Source: Massilia rubra
GTDB lineage: Bacteria; Pseudomonadota; Gammaproteobacteria; Burkholderiales; Burkholderiaceae_D
NCBI RefSeq assembly: GCF_011682065.1
Contig: NZ_VUYU01000006.1
Span: forward strand, 186,001-250,000
Direction of reading: 5' to 3'
DNA: 64,000 nt
Shown here piece by piece: positions 19,619-27,207 of this stretch (the first letter of the stretch is position 1; the number at the start of each line of letters is the position of its first letter). Made by a program: the position numbers and the translations under genes. The notes beneath the pieces are model-generated. The model saw only the letters and a list, made by a program, of their open reading frames with translations, was not told where the DNA came from and searched no databases.

Positions 19619-20050
19619 ATGCCGCTCATGCACAGCCACACACTCGACTCCGACAACCGCGACAGCATTGCGCAAGCGCTGGGCGGCGACCGCTGGATCG
19701 TCGCCTGCCTGTGCGCAGCCTGGTGCGGCACCTGCGCCTCCTACCGCGCCGCCTTCGACGGCCTGGCCGCGCGCCACCCCGACAAGCACTTCATCTGGAT
19801 CGATATCGAAGACCAGGCCGAGGTGGTGGGCGACCTCGATGTCGACAACTTCCCTACCCTGCTGATCCAGCGCCACGACACGGTGGCCTTCTTCGGCACC
19901 ATGCTGCCCGACCCGGCGCTGGCCGAACGGCTGATCCAGGCCCAGGTTGCGCAATCGGAGGAGGAACTGGCGCTCCAGGCGCGCAGCAGCGACGAGCGGC
20001 GCCTGTGGCAGCAGCAATGCAATCTGCGCGCACTGTTGCGGCGCGCCTGA
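19619..20050 (+). CDS. Thioredoxin-fold protein
   Basis: A 143-residue cytoplasmic protein with a thioredoxin fold. The active-site motif WCGTC lies near residue 34, and the cis-Pro segment DVDNFPTLLIQ near residue 78. There is no signal peptide. The C-terminal 40 residues form a charged helix absent from thioredoxin. Two start codons lie 9 bp apart (19619, 19628); neither has a clear ribosome binding site. It probably reduces disulfides, but the partner is unknown. Confidence 0.8.
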   Translation: MPLMHSHTLDSDNRDSIAQALGGDRWIVACLCAAWCGTCASYRAAFDGLAARHPDKHFIWIDIEDQAEVVGDLDVDNFPTLLIQRHDTVAFFGTMLPDPALAERLIQAQVAQSEEELALQARSSDERRLWQQQCNLRALLRRA

Positions 20051-20153
20051 ACCTGGCGCACCATGCGCTCGTTTGAGTCAAGTCAACAGCACCCGAAAAC
20101 GGATCGCCGACGATGGGAGATCGTGGTTGAACGTTTTTTGGGAAGCGCAGATA

Positions 20154-20393
20154 ATGGACATCATGGAAGCCCGTATCGTCAAACTTGAATTGGTGACAGA
20201 AAAGATCCTGGAACGTCTTGCGGCGGTGGAGCGCGACGTTGCGGTGATCCGGTCCAACTACGCCACCAAGGCGGACATAGCGGCGCTGCAAGTTTCGATA
20301 GCGACACTGGAGACGAAAATGCTCAAGTGGTTTGTCGGGACTGCCATCACGCTGGCCGGAGTCGCCTTCGCCGCCGCGAAATGGATCCACTAG
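20154..20393 (+). CDS. Small coiled-coil protein with C-terminal membrane helix (copy 1)
   Basis: A 79-residue protein. Residues 1-50 are a charged helix likely to form a coiled coil, containing VERDVAVIRSNYATKADIAAL; residues about 55-75 are a membrane helix (KWFVGTAITLAGVAFAAAKW). The layout resembles small CCDC90/DUF1640- or XhlA-like proteins. The ATG at 20154 is chosen because the paralogue uses the equivalent codon. Function is unknown. It is the first of two tandem copies. Confidence 0.65.
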   Translation: MDIMEARIVKLELVTEKILERLAAVERDVAVIRSNYATKADIAALQVSIATLETKMLKWFVGTAITLAGVAFAAAKWIH

Positions 20394-20523
20394 CCCAGGC
20401 AGCCGGCGCCATCACTTGCGGCGCTGCGAACCCCGAACACGTTTGAGTCAAGTCAACAGCACCCGAAGCGGGACGACACACCATGGCATGTCCTGGTTGA
20501 TCACTCTTTCGAAAGCGCAGATA

Positions 20524-20802
20524 ATGGACCTCATGGAAGCCCGCATGATCAAACTTGAGTTGGCTGTGGAAAAAATTCTCGAGCGTCTTTTCGCGGTGGA
20601 GCGCGATCTCGCCGTCATCCGTTCCAATTACACGGCCAAGGACGAACTGGCGGAGGTGCAGCGCGATGTCGCCGTCATCCGTTCCAATTACGTCACCAAG
20701 GAAGACCTGGCGGCGCTGGAAGTGCGGCTACTCAAATGGTTTATCGGCACTGCCGTCACCTTGGCCGGCGTCGCCTTCGCCGCCGGCAAATGGATCCACT
20801 AA
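20524..20802 (+). CDS. Small coiled-coil protein with C-terminal membrane helix (copy 2)
   Basis: A 92-residue paralogue of the preceding gene. It has two successive copies of a heptad-like unit of the form ERDLAVIRSNYTAKDEL (about residues 25-55), where copy 1 has one, and the same type of C-terminal membrane helix (KWFIGTAVTLAGVAFAAGKW). The extra unit suggests growth of the coiled coil by internal duplication. The protein is probably anchored by its tail with the coiled coil in the cytoplasm. Function is unknown. Confidence 0.65.
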   Translation: MDLMEARMIKLELAVEKILERLFAVERDLAVIRSNYTAKDELAEVQRDVAVIRSNYVTKEDLAALEVRLLKWFIGTAVTLAGVAFAAGKWIH

Positions 20803-21057
20803 CCGCGCCCTCCCGCACAGTCAGCGCCCTCCCCGCCAGCCGGGGATTTTTTACGCCCGAACGCGCCACAGCCCCCTTCCAGCACTAGCCGCAACCTTGC
20901 ACTTGCACGAAGATTGTCCTTAGAGCACCTTTTACTGGTATTCTGTCGTCCCTCCGTGTAATTATTGAAACTCTTCTAAAACGACATCGGGAGCGACGCC
21001 GGCAACAGCCTGCTGGTGCGCACAACCGCTGCCGGATTGGATCACTTCCGCGCCCGA

Positions 21058-21810
21058 ATGAACGCTAACCGACTCCTCAGCCTGATCCTCACCGTCACCC
21101 TGACCGGCCCCGTGCTGGCCGCAGGCGACGACAAATTCGACGACTATTTCGACACCCAGATGAAGGCGGCCCAGAAGGCCATGAGCGAGAAGCGCTACGC
21201 CAGCGTCAAGGAAAAAGTGCTGGAGCTGGAAAAAGCGCTGACCAAGGTCGACCCGGCCTACGGCGAAAAATCGCAATGGGCCTACGTGCTCGACTTCAAG
21301 CGCTTCTCGCTCTACGAAATGGGCGAGCAGGAAGCGGCCGTCGAGAGCTGCCGCCGCACCGTCAAGGTGCTCGCCTCCAACGACTGGCCTTACCTGGCCG
21401 AGTTCAACGTGGTGCGCGCCGCGCGCCGCGCCTGCCACAACATGCTGGCCTACGAACAGAGCGCGGTCGCCACCACGCTGGCCCAGCATGAAGAAGCCAT
21501 CTCCCAGATCGAGCAATGTTTCGAGACCGTCTCGCCAATCGAAGACGATTCGGTGCTCGACAATTTCTACGAAACGCGCGCCACGGTCTACCTGAAGGCC
21601 AACGCCCTCACCAAAAACAAATACCAGCCGCAATTGTTCGACACCCTGGCCCGCGCCGACCTGCGCAAGCTGGACCTGGACCAAGATCCCGAATTTGCCA
21701 AGATCATGAAAACGCCGGCTTACCTGAGTTTCAGGAAAGACTTCAAGCTTCCCAAGAAAAACACCAGGCCAGGCATCAACCTGTCCTTCAATTCATCCGA
21801 CGCCCGCTGA
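21058..21810 (+). CDS. Secreted helical-repeat protein, unknown function
   Basis: A 250-residue protein with a Sec signal peptide (about 23 residues, ending VLAAGDD). I chose the ATG at 21058, which opens this signal peptide. The mature part is helical and TPR-like, with paired helices around SLYEMGEQEAAVESCRRTV and several Cys residues (C115, C138 and C169 approximately) that could form disulfides in the periplasm. I do not recognise the family. It is the first of six same-strand genes, most of them exported, with only 4 bp before the next gene. Confidence 0.65.
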   Translation: MNANRLLSLILTVTLTGPVLAAGDDKFDDYFDTQMKAAQKAMSEKRYASVKEKVLELEKALTKVDPAYGEKSQWAYVLDFKRFSLYEMGEQEAAVESCRRTVKVLASNDWPYLAEFNVVRAARRACHNMLAYEQSAVATTLAQHEEAISQIEQCFETVSPIEDDSVLDNFYETRATVYLKANALTKNKYQPQLFDTLARADLRKLDLDQDPEFAKIMKTPAYLSFRKDFKLPKKNTRPGINLSFNSSDAR

Positions 21811-21814
21811 CACC

Positions 21815-22879
21815 ATGCTTCTTTCCGCCCGCACTGCCCTGTTGAAAACCTCGATCGCCGCCGCCTGCCTGGCCTTCTCGCTCGGCGCCCACGGCGCAGA
21901 ACCCAAGCCGCCCGCGGACGACACCGTGCGCGCCCAGATCGACAGCCTGGGCGACAGCACCATCGCCGCCCTCGTGCTCGAGCAGCGCTGGACCGACGTG
22001 CTGCCGCTGGCGCGCGCCTGGACCCGCAGCAATCCCGGCTCGGCGCGCGCCTGGTACTACCTCGGCAAGGCCCAGCACCACCTCGACAAGTCGGCCGAGG
22101 CCGAAGTCTCGCTCAAGCGCTCGCTGGCCCTGGCGCCGGACGATGCCCAGACCCTCAACGAACTGGGCATCATCGCCAGCAGCCGCGACAAGCGCGAGGC
22201 CGCCATCGGCTACTACGAGCGCGCCCACAAGTCCGACCCGACCCTGCCGGCCGTGGCCGAAAACCTGGGCGCGGTGCTGGCCGCGTCCGGCAAGTACCAG
22301 CCGGCCCGCAGCGCCCTGCTGAATGCGATCGAACTCGATCCATCGAGCAGCTTCGCCTGGCACACGCTGGGCACGGTGCACGAAAAACTGGGCCAGATGA
22401 GCGAAGCCGAACAAGATTACCGCAAGGCGCTGGAACTGGCCCCGGCCCGTGAAAACACCGCCGTCGCGCTGGCCACCCTGCTGCACGCCCAGGGCAAGTA
22501 CGCCTATGCGCTGCAGGTCTACCGCAACGCCGTGCGGCAGCGCGCCGACGATCCGGCCGTGTGGCACGGCATGAGCAATTCGATGGCCTCGATCGGGCGC
22601 ATCGACGACGCCGTCAACGCCAGCCGGCGCGCGATCCGGCTCGACCCGACCTACGCCGCCGCCTGGCACGGGCTGGGCGTGCGCTACCTGCAAAAGCGCA
22701 ATTTCGGCAAGGCGCTGATCGCCCTGAACAAGGCGGTCGCGCTCGATCCCAAGTCGGCCAACGCCTGGACCAGCCTGGTGGTGCTGCACAGCCTGCGCCA
22801 GGACCAGCCGGCGCGGCGCACCGCTCTGGCCCGCCTGCGCAAGCTCGACCGCGTCGCCGCCGACAGCCTCAGCAAATAA
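21815..22879 (+). CDS. Exported TPR-repeat protein
   Basis: A 354-residue periplasmic protein with a signal peptide (about residues 1-28, cleaved after AHGA). It has at least seven tetratricopeptide repeats; repeats such as ARAWYYLGKAQHHLDKSAEA and AWHGLGVRYLQKRNFGKALI show the W/L/G/Y/A pattern. Proteins of this type hold other envelope proteins together. It begins 4 bp after the preceding gene and is followed 31 bp later by the Sel1 protein, so the three are probably co-transcribed. Confidence 0.8.
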   Translation: MLLSARTALLKTSIAAACLAFSLGAHGAEPKPPADDTVRAQIDSLGDSTIAALVLEQRWTDVLPLARAWTRSNPGSARAWYYLGKAQHHLDKSAEAEVSLKRSLALAPDDAQTLNELGIIASSRDKREAAIGYYERAHKSDPTLPAVAENLGAVLAASGKYQPARSALLNAIELDPSSSFAWHTLGTVHEKLGQMSEAEQDYRKALELAPARENTAVALATLLHAQGKYAYALQVYRNAVRQRADDPAVWHGMSNSMASIGRIDDAVNASRRAIRLDPTYAAAWHGLGVRYLQKRNFGKALIALNKAVALDPKSANAWTSLVVLHSLRQDQPARRTALARLRKLDRVAADSLSK

Positions 22880-22910
22880 TCATTTACCCTTACAGCCAAG
22901 CATCCATCCC

Positions 22911-24068
22911 ATGACCATCGCCCTCCGCCCCCTTTTCGCCAGCGTGGCTGCCGCCCTCATCTTGTCCGGCTGCGGCGCCTTGCCGAGCACGGACCCCGCC
23001 GCCAAGACGTCGGCCCAGTACGGCATCCTGGTATCGAACGGCAAGCTGACCGAAGAAGGCGAACTGCGGCGCGACCTCGGGCTCGAGCATTCGACCGCCA
23101 AGCGGCACGCCGCCGCCTATGCCCAGTGGCTGCCGCTGGCCGAACAAGGCCACGCCGAATCGCAATTTAACATCGGCCTGATGCTGCGCGACGGCCTCGG
23201 CGTGCCGGCCGACAGCGCCCGCTCGCTCGACTGGACGCGCAAGGCGGCCGCCGCCAATTATCCGGACGCGTATCTGGCGCTCGGCGTACGCTACGCCAAC
23301 GGCACCGGCGTCGCCAAGGACCCGCTTGAGGCGCTGCGCCTGTGGCGCCAGGGCGCCGGCCTGGGCGACGCCAACAGCGCCTTCTATGCCGGCCAGGCCC
23401 TGTTCTTCGGGCTGGACGTCCCGCGCGACGGTCCCGGCGGCCTGAAACTGCTGCTCCAGGCGGCCCAGGCCGATACGCCGAGCATACGCGCCCAGTCGAT
23501 TCTCGGCATGATTTACCTGACCGGCGAAGATGGCGTGGCGCGCGACTACGCCAAGGCGCGCCAGTGGCTGACCCTGGCCGCGGCTGGCGAAGACAGCCAG
23601 GCCCAGCACCACTTGGGCGTGATGTACCAATTCGGTCGCGGCGGCCCGGCCGACCTGCGCCGCGCCGTCGCCTGGTACGAACGCGCCGCGCGCCAGGGCA
23701 ATCCGGCCGCGCTCAACAACCTGGCCACCTTCTACAAGAACGGCAAGAACCTGCCGAAGGACGTCAAGAAGGCGCGCGAATATTTCGAGCGCGCCCATGA
23801 AGGCGGCAACTTCGACGCCACCGTGAACCTGGGCGACATGCTGTTCATGACACGCGGCGCCCCGGCCGATCGCGAGAAAGCGGTGGCGCTCTACAAGCAG
23901 GCAGCCGAGGCGGCGCATGCCCCAGGCCAGTGCCGCTACGCCCGCGCCTTGCGCCATGGCGAGGGCGTCGCCGCCAACGCCGACGAATCGGCGGCCTGGC
24001 TGGCCAAGGCCAAGGCGGCCAAGCTCGCTTGCGACACCAAGCTGCCGCTGGCGACCTTCCTGAAGTAA
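22911..24068 (+). CDS. Sel1-repeat lipoprotein
   Basis: A 385-residue predicted lipoprotein with lipobox LSGC (Cys at about residue 21). From residue 60 onward it is made of about eight Sel1-like repeats, each with an AxxxLGxxYxxGxGVxxD pattern, for example YLALGVRYANGTGVAKDPL and HHLGVMYQFGRGGPADL. Sel1 proteins act as envelope scaffolds in bacteria. The context with TPR and DUF2059 proteins suggests an envelope complex, but no substrate is indicated. Confidence 0.85.
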   Translation: MTIALRPLFASVAAALILSGCGALPSTDPAAKTSAQYGILVSNGKLTEEGELRRDLGLEHSTAKRHAAAYAQWLPLAEQGHAESQFNIGLMLRDGLGVPADSARSLDWTRKAAAANYPDAYLALGVRYANGTGVAKDPLEALRLWRQGAGLGDANSAFYAGQALFFGLDVPRDGPGGLKLLLQAAQADTPSIRAQSILGMIYLTGEDGVARDYAKARQWLTLAAAGEDSQAQHHLGVMYQFGRGGPADLRRAVAWYERAARQGNPAALNNLATFYKNGKNLPKDVKKAREYFERAHEGGNFDATVNLGDMLFMTRGAPADREKAVALYKQAAEAAHAPGQCRYARALRHGEGVAANADESAAWLAKAKAAKLACDTKLPLATFLK

Positions 24069-24161
24069 TCGAGGCAAGCACTGACACAAGGCTTTACCCG
24101 ACCCGGCGTGCCGACCACGGATAGCGACGCCGGTCAAACATCCATCCTTGAAAAGAACTCC

Positions 24162-25214
24162 ATGACGCCACAGTCCTCCCCAGACGCCCGCACTTCCGGC
24201 GGCTTCGTCCAGAACGCCGCCGCGTACGGCGTCGCCACGCCGCGCCCGGGCCTGCTGCTGACCTTGCTGCTGCTCATCGCCATCTGCATCGTGGCGCTGA
24301 CCGCGATCGACCTGGCGACCATGTCCGAGCGGATTGCCTCCCTGAGCAGTTCGGCGGAGGCGGGCAAGCTCCCGGTCGATGCCTTGCGCAGCAGCCAACT
24401 CAACAGTTCGCTGTTCATCTCGGCCTTCATGATCGGCGTGCTGGCCCTGATCGCCTTCGGGCACAACTGGGCGCGTTGGGTCTGGCTGATCGTGTGCATG
24501 CTGGTGGGGTTTCTGGTCGCGCTCGGCACGCTCATGCTGATGTTTACCTACTCAATGGATGCGGCGCTGCTCAAATGCGCCGTGTACCTGATCCTGTTCG
24601 TGCTCTCCTGCATGCTGTTTGCGCCATCGTGCAATGCGTGGTTCCGCCGGATCAAGGAAATTCGCAACAATCCGCGCCTCCATCCGGCCTCCGGCGCCGC
24701 CGCAGCAACAGCCGTCCCGGCCGACGGCCAGCCCTACCATCCCTACGCGCCGCCGGGCGGCATGAGCGGCGCACCGGCGGCGCCGGTGGCGATCCCGCCG
24801 CGCCCGCGCACCATCTCGCTGGCCGTTGCGCTGTTCCTGCTCAACGCCGTGCTCGGCATGATCCTGACGGTCATCTACCTGCCCGACATGTTCGCCATGC
24901 AGAACGCCCTGCTGGGCGAGGGGCTGATGAAGAAGCTGGCCTTCGGTGGCCTTGTGTTCGGCATCGTCCTGATGCTGGTCGTACTCTACTTCATCGCGCG
25001 CGGTTCGAATGTGGCGCGCTGGATCTGGACGGCGATCGCCGTGTTCGGCTTTCTCAATGCCTACACCACCCTGAGAATGGCGTTCGCCATCTCGTCGGCG
25101 TACGGCGCGTTGACCACGTTCAGCCAGTTGGTTTCGCTGGCCGGGACCATCCTGCTGTTCCTCCCCGTCTCCAACCAATGGATACGCCAGGTAAGGCTGG
25201 CAAATGGAAGGTAA
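24162..25214 (+). CDS. Multi-pass membrane protein with two related halves
   Basis: A 350-residue inner-membrane protein with about eight helices in two groups of four (residues 28-165 and 220-345), separated by a Pro/Ala/Gly-rich cytoplasmic loop. Both halves contain a similar sequence around the third helix, RWVWLIVCMLVGFL and RWIWTAIAVFGFL, so the protein seems to have arisen by internal duplication. I chose the ATG at 24162 over an upstream in-frame start whose 18 codons look non-coding. The 3' end overlaps the next gene by 11 bp. Function is unknown. Confidence 0.65.
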   Translation: MTPQSSPDARTSGGFVQNAAAYGVATPRPGLLLTLLLLIAICIVALTAIDLATMSERIASLSSSAEAGKLPVDALRSSQLNSSLFISAFMIGVLALIAFGHNWARWVWLIVCMLVGFLVALGTLMLMFTYSMDAALLKCAVYLILFVLSCMLFAPSCNAWFRRIKEIRNNPRLHPASGAAAATAVPADGQPYHPYAPPGGMSGAPAAPVAIPPRPRTISLAVALFLLNAVLGMILTVIYLPDMFAMQNALLGEGLMKKLAFGGLVFGIVLMLVVLYFIARGSNVARWIWTAIAVFGFLNAYTTLRMAFAISSAYGALTTFSQLVSLAGTILLFLPVSNQWIRQVRLANGR

Positions 25215-26103
25215 TCGTTGCCCGAGCGCTAAGCGGAACCAGGCAGTGCACACCCGTGTCGCTGCCATCTGGCGCCTGCTGGCGCAAGCCTGCCTGGCCA
25301 CTGTGATGCTGACCCAGGTCGCGCAGGCGGCCCCGGCCAGCAAGGCTAGCCTGCGCGCCTATTTCGAGGCCGCCGGCATGGCGCACCAGATGAGCACGTC
25401 CATGCAAGCGCTCGCGCAAGCCCAGGAAGACGAATGGCAGGCCGAAAGCGATCCCTTGAGAAAGGCCGCTCAAAAAGGCGTGCTGGACGACTTCAACGCC
25501 CGCATGCGCACGCGCATGGTCTGGAGCAAGGTCGAGCCGCTCGCCATTGCCAGCTACCAGGCGCACCTGAGCGAGGGCGAAGTCAAGGCCTTGATCGCGC
25601 ATGCGCGCACCCCGGCCGGGCAAGTGCGTTACCGCAAACTGAACCCGGCCATGATCAGGCAGTTGCCGGCTGTCCAGAAGTACTTGCTGACCACGTTTGC
25701 CCGCATCGCCGGCAATCCGGCGCCGGCGGCGCCCGCAGCCGCGCTGCCGCCGGCGGCGCCGGAGCAAGCCCTGTTGCTGACCTATCTGCGCGGCGTACCG
25801 GGCGAAAAAGAAGCGTTCGAGGACGACATGGCGGCGCTGGAAGATCTTATGGGCCTGTCGATCGACGCCGGTGACGACGCCGCCGGCGAGGCGCTTCTGG
25901 CGCGCACCCTGGCCGACATGAAAACGCAGCTCTCGTTCGACAACGTCACCCTGCTCAAGGCGCGCCTGCTGGGCGGCGTCTTGACCGCCGATGAAATCGC
26001 CCTGCTGATCGACGACAACCGGCATCCTCAGCGCGGCGAGCAACTGCGCAAGCTGCGCAAAGCCGAGCGGAAATTCCAGCAGCGCCTGATGAACAGCATG
26101 TAA
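25204..26103 (+). CDS. DUF2059-like exported protein (copy 1)
   Basis: A 299-residue protein with a signal peptide ending TQVAQA. The segment IASYQAHLSEGEVKALIAHA, followed by TPAGQ, fits DUF2059, a family of periplasmic proteins of unknown function. A second helical domain follows a Pro/Ala-rich linker near residue 165. The ATG at 25204 overlaps the previous gene; a GTG at 25246 would give a more usual N-terminal region before the signal peptide. It is a paralogue of the following gene. Confidence 0.65.
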   Translation: MEGNRCPSAKRNQAVHTRVAAIWRLLAQACLATVMLTQVAQAAPASKASLRAYFEAAGMAHQMSTSMQALAQAQEDEWQAESDPLRKAAQKGVLDDFNARMRTRMVWSKVEPLAIASYQAHLSEGEVKALIAHARTPAGQVRYRKLNPAMIRQLPAVQKYLLTTFARIAGNPAPAAPAAALPPAAPEQALLLTYLRGVPGEKEAFEDDMAALEDLMGLSIDAGDDAAGEALLARTLADMKTQLSFDNVTLLKARLLGGVLTADEIALLIDDNRHPQRGEQLRKLRKAERKFQQRLMNSM

Positions 26104-26153
26104 GCGCAGCGCCAACCACGCCCCGATTTTTTACCGCCCTATCGAAAGCCACC

Positions 26154-27161
26154 ATGCACGCATCGATCATCAGCGCCGTGCGCTACGCCGCCAGCGCTCT
26201 GGTCTTCACCCTGGCCATGGCGCAAGCGGCGCACGCCGAACCGGCCACCAAAGAGAGCCTGCAACGCTACTTCGCGATTGCCAGGTTCGAACAGAAAAAC
26301 GCGGCGGAAGTCGAGGCGATGCTGGCGCTCGATGCGCGCGAGTGGCAAAACGAGCAGGATGCGGCCTATAAAGCGACACTGAAGGCGCGCTTCGAGCGCA
26401 TGGCCGCCATCACCCGCGAGTATCTCGGCTGGAATGTGATCGAACCGATTACCCTCGGCAGTTACCAAGCGGTCCTGCAAGAATCGGAGGTGCAGGCGCT
26501 GATCGCCGAGGCGCAAAGCCCGCGCGGCCAGGTCTACATCGACAAGGTCGGGCCCGCGCTGCTGAAACAGCCGGCGGCGGTCGCTGCCCACCTGGCCCGG
26601 CGCGTGGAAGAAATCCGCATACGCGTGCTCGACAATCTGCCGCCGGCGCCTGTCACGCCCCCGGCCCCGCCCACCCCGAAAGAAGCGCTGGCGCAAAAAC
26701 TCATGCTGAACTGGCCGGGCGCGCGCGAAGAATTCACCAGCAACATGGCCGGGGTCGAAGCGCGCGCGCACGACCTGTTCTCGACCACGGAAAACAAGGA
26801 CCTGGCCGACATCGCAGTCGAGATACGGCGCTATGCCACGGCGCTGCGCACCGAAATCACATTCGAGGAAGTGAGCGCCATCGAAGCACGCATGATGGCG
26901 GCCGAACTGAGCGAAGCGGACATCGCCGGCCTGATCGAGGACCAGAACGATCCCGTGCGCGCCGCGCAACGGGCCAGGCTTGAACTAGCCGAGGCGCGCC
27001 TTGTGGAGGACATGCTGGTCTCGCCGCAGATCGTGGAAATGAAAAAACGGCTCGAGAAAGCGTACTTCGCCGAGTACGACACGGCGCCCGCGCGCGCCGC
27101 GCCGGCTGGCAAGGCCAGGCCGGCGAAGAAGATCCGTTCGCCGGCGCGCACGGGCCGCTGA
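26154..27161 (+). CDS. DUF2059-like exported protein (copy 2)
   Basis: A 335-residue paralogue of the previous gene, with a signal peptide ending AQAAHA and the same two-domain plan. The DUF2059-like signature reads LGSYQAVLQESEVQALIAEA followed by SPRGQ. A Pro-rich linker lies near residue 165, and the C-terminus is a basic Arg/Lys/Ala/Pro tail of about 30 residues that copy 1 lacks. Local gene duplication is clear from the matching layout. Function is unknown. Confidence 0.65.
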   Translation: MHASIISAVRYAASALVFTLAMAQAAHAEPATKESLQRYFAIARFEQKNAAEVEAMLALDAREWQNEQDAAYKATLKARFERMAAITREYLGWNVIEPITLGSYQAVLQESEVQALIAEAQSPRGQVYIDKVGPALLKQPAAVAAHLARRVEEIRIRVLDNLPPAPVTPPAPPTPKEALAQKLMLNWPGAREEFTSNMAGVEARAHDLFSTTENKDLADIAVEIRRYATALRTEITFEEVSAIEARMMAAELSEADIAGLIEDQNDPVRAAQRARLELAEARLVEDMLVSPQIVEMKKRLEKAYFAEYDTAPARAAPAGKARPAKKIRSPARTGR

Positions 27162-27207
27162 AGCGCCCAAGCCGCGCCATTGTCGGCCGGCGCGCCGGCG
27201 GCCACCC

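Larger units (their letters stand above)
20071..20802 (+). repeat. Tandem direct duplication of a gene with its upstream region (370-bp period)
   Basis: The sequence starting GTTTGAGTCAAGTCAACAGC occurs at 20071 and again at 20441, and the two ATGs (20154 and 20524) are also exactly 370 bp apart. Similarity continues through both genes to the common ending that encodes KWIH. The second copy carries an extra internal 13-residue unit. The 83 bp upstream of each ATG diverged more than the coding parts. Confidence 0.9.
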
